A DNA stretch of 62,375 nt from Ruminococcaceae bacterium UBA5891. GTDB taxonomy: Bacteria; Bacillota; Clostridia; Oscillospirales; Acutalibacteraceae. The notes beneath the pieces are model-generated. The model did not search any database, was not told the origin of the DNA, and saw only the letters and a program-made list of their open reading frames with translations. Positions 60,582 through 62,375 of this stretch are shown in pieces. A program made the position numbers and the translations under genes. Each line of letters begins with the position of its first letter. Within the stretch, counting starts at the first letter, position 1. The stretch spans positions 1-62,375 of the forward strand of contig DJET01000005.1 in the NCBI GenBank assembly GCA_002431945.1, read 5' to 3'.

Positions 60582-61441
60582 TTATAGGTGACAACAGGAA
60601 AGCCGTAATCGAAAATATAAAATTATGTGCCGAAAGCGGCGAATTTCATAACAAGGTGGAGCTTAACGACCCGGTGCTTACAGCCGAGCAAAGCAAAAAA
60701 ATTACCGAAAATTATATAGAAAACCGCAAACAGCCCGCATTTAAGGCGAAAACAGCCCTCGGCGTGACGCTTGCAAAAAGCGCCGCAAAAATAGTTAACA
60801 AAAATACGGTTATTACAGGTCTTGAAAAAATACCCGAAAACCTTGGCGGCTGCCTTATCACAAGCAACCATTTCAGTCCGCTTGAAAACACGGTTATAAG
60901 GTATTTAACAAATACGCTCGGCAGAAAAAGGCTCGGCATAATAAGCCAGACCTCTAACTTTGCTATGACGGGTATAGTGGGTTTTCTTATGAACTATGCC
61001 GACACAATACCCATATCGTCCGAGCCGCATTATCTTGCAAAGGATTTTCCCGCAATACTTAAAGAGCGGCTTATTGATAAAAAGGACGCCGTGCTTTTAT
61101 ACCCCGAACAGGAAATGTGGTTTAATTACAGAAAACCCCGTCCTCCGAAAAACGGCGCATATTTTTACGCGGCAAAGCTTAACGTGCCGATAGTTTCCTG
61201 CTTTGTTGAAATTATCGATTTAAATAAGGACGATAATTCCGAATTTAAAAAAGTGAAATATGTGCTGCATATTCTTGACGTGCTGTATCCCGATAAGAAT
61301 AAAACCGTGCGTGAAAATACCGATTATTTAGCCCTTACCGATTATTCGCTTAAAAAGGCGTGCTACGAAAGGGTATACGGTAAAAAGCTTACCTACAGGT
61401 TTGAAGACGGTGATATTGCGGGTTGGAAGGAATCGCTGTGA
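60578..61441 (+). CDS. PlsC-like acyltransferase, variant motif
   Basis: It overlaps the GT8 gene by 4 bases. The LPLAT-type core runs from about 95 to 225: TSNHFSPLENTV, where the usual HX4D is HX4E; the binding-site region TIPISSEP; and YPEQEMWFNYRKPRPPKNG. The first 90 residues are helical and of unknown role. There is no strong N-terminal membrane helix. It may add an acyl group to a glycolipid or lipid intermediate. Glu in place of Asp in motif I is unusual and could affect catalysis. Confidence 0.78.
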   Translation: MIIGDNRKAVIENIKLCAESGEFHNKVELNDPVLTAEQSKKITENYIENRKQPAFKAKTALGVTLAKSAAKIVNKNTVITGLEKIPENLGGCLITSNHFSPLENTVIRYLTNTLGRKRLGIISQTSNFAMTGIVGFLMNYADTIPISSEPHYLAKDFPAILKERLIDKKDAVLLYPEQEMWFNYRKPRPPKNGAYFYAAKLNVPIVSCFVEIIDLNKDDNSEFKKVKYVLHILDVLYPDKNKTVRENTDYLALTDYSLKKACYERVYGKKLTYRFEDGDIAGWKESL

Positions 61442-62220
61442 AAAAACGTGAAATAAGGTATTACGGCAGCTTTACGGACGATTTTAACACAACCGCAGAT
61501 CAGGATTTTAAATTGCCCGAAGATTACAGATGGGTGCGCGGCGATATAGTATCAAGAGCGTTATCGGCTTTAATTTATGCGCTTGCAATAGCTTTTTCCT
61601 ATATATACTGCAAGCTTTTTTTGCATATGAAAATAAGCGGCAGAAAGAATCTTAAGGGTGTAAAGGGCGGCTTTTTTATTTACGGCAACCATACACAGCC
61701 CGTAGGCGACGTATTTATTCCGGCGCACGCGGTTTTTCCGAAAAGAATATATACCGTTGTAAGCCCTGCCAACTACGCAATACCTGTTATAGGAAAAATA
61801 CTTCCCTTTTTGGGTGCGCTGCCGATTGCCGATACGCTTCACGGCATAAAGGAGCTTAACAGGGCGATGGAGCACCGCCTTAAAAACGGAAACCCGATAG
61901 TGATATACCCCGAAGCGCACGTTTGGGAGTATTATACAGGCATACGCCCTTTTCCGGTCACATCGTTTAAGTTTGCGGCTAAATTCGGCGCGCCGGTGTT
62001 TGCAATGACGGTAACATATAAAAAATCGCGTGTTTTTAAAAGACCCGTAACCGAGGTGTTTTTAGACGGTCCGTTTTACCCTGAGGGCGAAACCGAAAGG
62101 GAAAAAGCCGCTTTTTTGCACAGACGCGTGTATGAAGCCATGAAAAACCGAAGTAAAAACAGTAATTACAGTTTTATAGTGTATAAAGAAAAAGGCAATA
62201 AATCTACCGTAAAATTTTAA
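61438..62220 (+). CDS. PlsC-like 1-acylglycerol-phosphate acyltransferase family
   Basis: GTG 61438, with GGAAGG 7 bases upstream, overlaps the previous stop. The 260-residue protein has one membrane helix near 40-65 (ALIYALAIAFSYIYCKLFL) and the motifs GNHTQPVGD (canonical HX4D) near 90 and VIYPEAHVWEYYTG near 160. It is similar in layout to the preceding acyltransferase. With the two GT8 genes this gives a glycosylation-plus-acylation cassette, perhaps for glycolipid or lipoteichoic acid-type anchors; inference only. Confidence 0.87.
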   Translation: MKKREIRYYGSFTDDFNTTADQDFKLPEDYRWVRGDIVSRALSALIYALAIAFSYIYCKLFLHMKISGRKNLKGVKGGFFIYGNHTQPVGDVFIPAHAVFPKRIYTVVSPANYAIPVIGKILPFLGALPIADTLHGIKELNRAMEHRLKNGNPIVIYPEAHVWEYYTGIRPFPVTSFKFAAKFGAPVFAMTVTYKKSRVFKRPVTEVFLDGPFYPEGETEREKAAFLHRRVYEAMKNRSKNSNYSFIVYKEKGNKSTVKF

Positions 62221-62248
62221 AATATACTTTTGTTGATGTTATAATTAT

Positions 62249-62375
62249 GTTTTTCCGGCAACAGGTGCGCCGGAAAAACACCTTGCGGTCGAAAAATAGT
62301 TTTTGAAACTGTTTTTCAAGAATACAGTGGTGGTTTCGGCGGGGATAGAGCACAGTCCGAAAATCTTTGATTTTC
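62249..62375. other. Non-coding end region with stacked hairpins
   Basis: Three inverted repeats follow the last gene: GTTTTTCCGGC/GCCGGAAAAAC (62249-62279), GAAAAATAGTTT/AAACTGTTTTTC (62290-62316, one G-T pair) and GAAAATC/GATTTTC at the window edge (62359-62375). The first is a possible terminator although no T run follows it. The region is cut by the window end, so its role is undecided. Confidence 0.45.

Noticed and set aside
1..62375. CRISPR arrays, complete insertion sequences, prophage genes
   Set aside because: No regularly spaced short repeats, transposase, or phage structural genes were seen; the only mobile-element trace is the recombinase scar.

Overview
The window looks like a chromosome segment from a low-GC Gram-positive gut-type Clostridia, probably an Oscillospiraceae/Ruminococcaceae relative. 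The grounds are GGAGG-type ribosome sites, textbook sigma-A promoters with 17-base spacers, frequent TTG and GTG starts, a dockerin-bearing secreted protein, polysaccharide-degradation genes served by ABC importers rather than SusCD, and DUF5696- and Yip1-type proteins. The lineage is inferred from gene families only.

Bases 1-1400 hold the 3' end of a tRNA gene followed by wreckage: a scrap of a GTWYY-repeat surface protein and a frameshifted secreted-protein gene. Bases 1420-38416 are a carbohydrate-utilisation island, all on the plus strand. It opens with two secreted multi-module proteins that share an unrecognised W-x-x-M-Y module; the first ends in a dockerin. Next come GH3, GH78-like and GH37-like enzymes without signal peptides. 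A sensor-regulator with a LacI-like binding domain and a C-terminal HTH has its own promoter and an 8-bp palindrome. Then follow a lipoprotein solute-binding protein, a membrane-anchored GH5 protein, a secreted discoidin-like protein, a 953-aa solute-binding fusion, two permease pairs, an NHL/TPR/Yip1 membrane protein, a DUF5696 protein and an unclassified 513-aa protein. An esterase, GH20, GH2, SGNH hydrolases (one gutted, one intact) and an SDR / AroD-like / quinone-oxidoreductase trio finish the island. No transporter ATPase lies in it. A reasonable model is outside capture and cutting of a decorated glycan, import of oligosaccharides, and trimming in the cytoplasm.

At 38434-38969 a serine-recombinase scar sits next to a solitary 5S rRNA gene with its own promoter and terminator. 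To its right the content is mostly core genome: a P-loop ATPase, rnpB, a TetR-controlled ABC exporter, fhs, a polysaccharide deacetylase, a three-gene minus-strand operon with bifunctional NAD(P)HX repair, a PqqD-like protein with an ABC exporter, and a LysR / YoaK divergent pair.

Bases 52242-58692 are a complete F-type ATP synthase operon (I-B-E-F-H-A-G-D-C) in which the delta subunit is reduced to 71 residues. Bases 58829-62220 encode two GT8 glycosyltransferases and two PlsC-like acyltransferases in overlapping order, probably for a glycolipid or cell-envelope product. The strongest leads are the W-x-x-M-Y modules, the importer cluster with the SBP fusion and the NHL-Yip1/DUF5696 pair, the miniature delta subunit, the AroD-like enzyme lacking the usual glutamate, and the PqqD protein without a visible RiPP partner.
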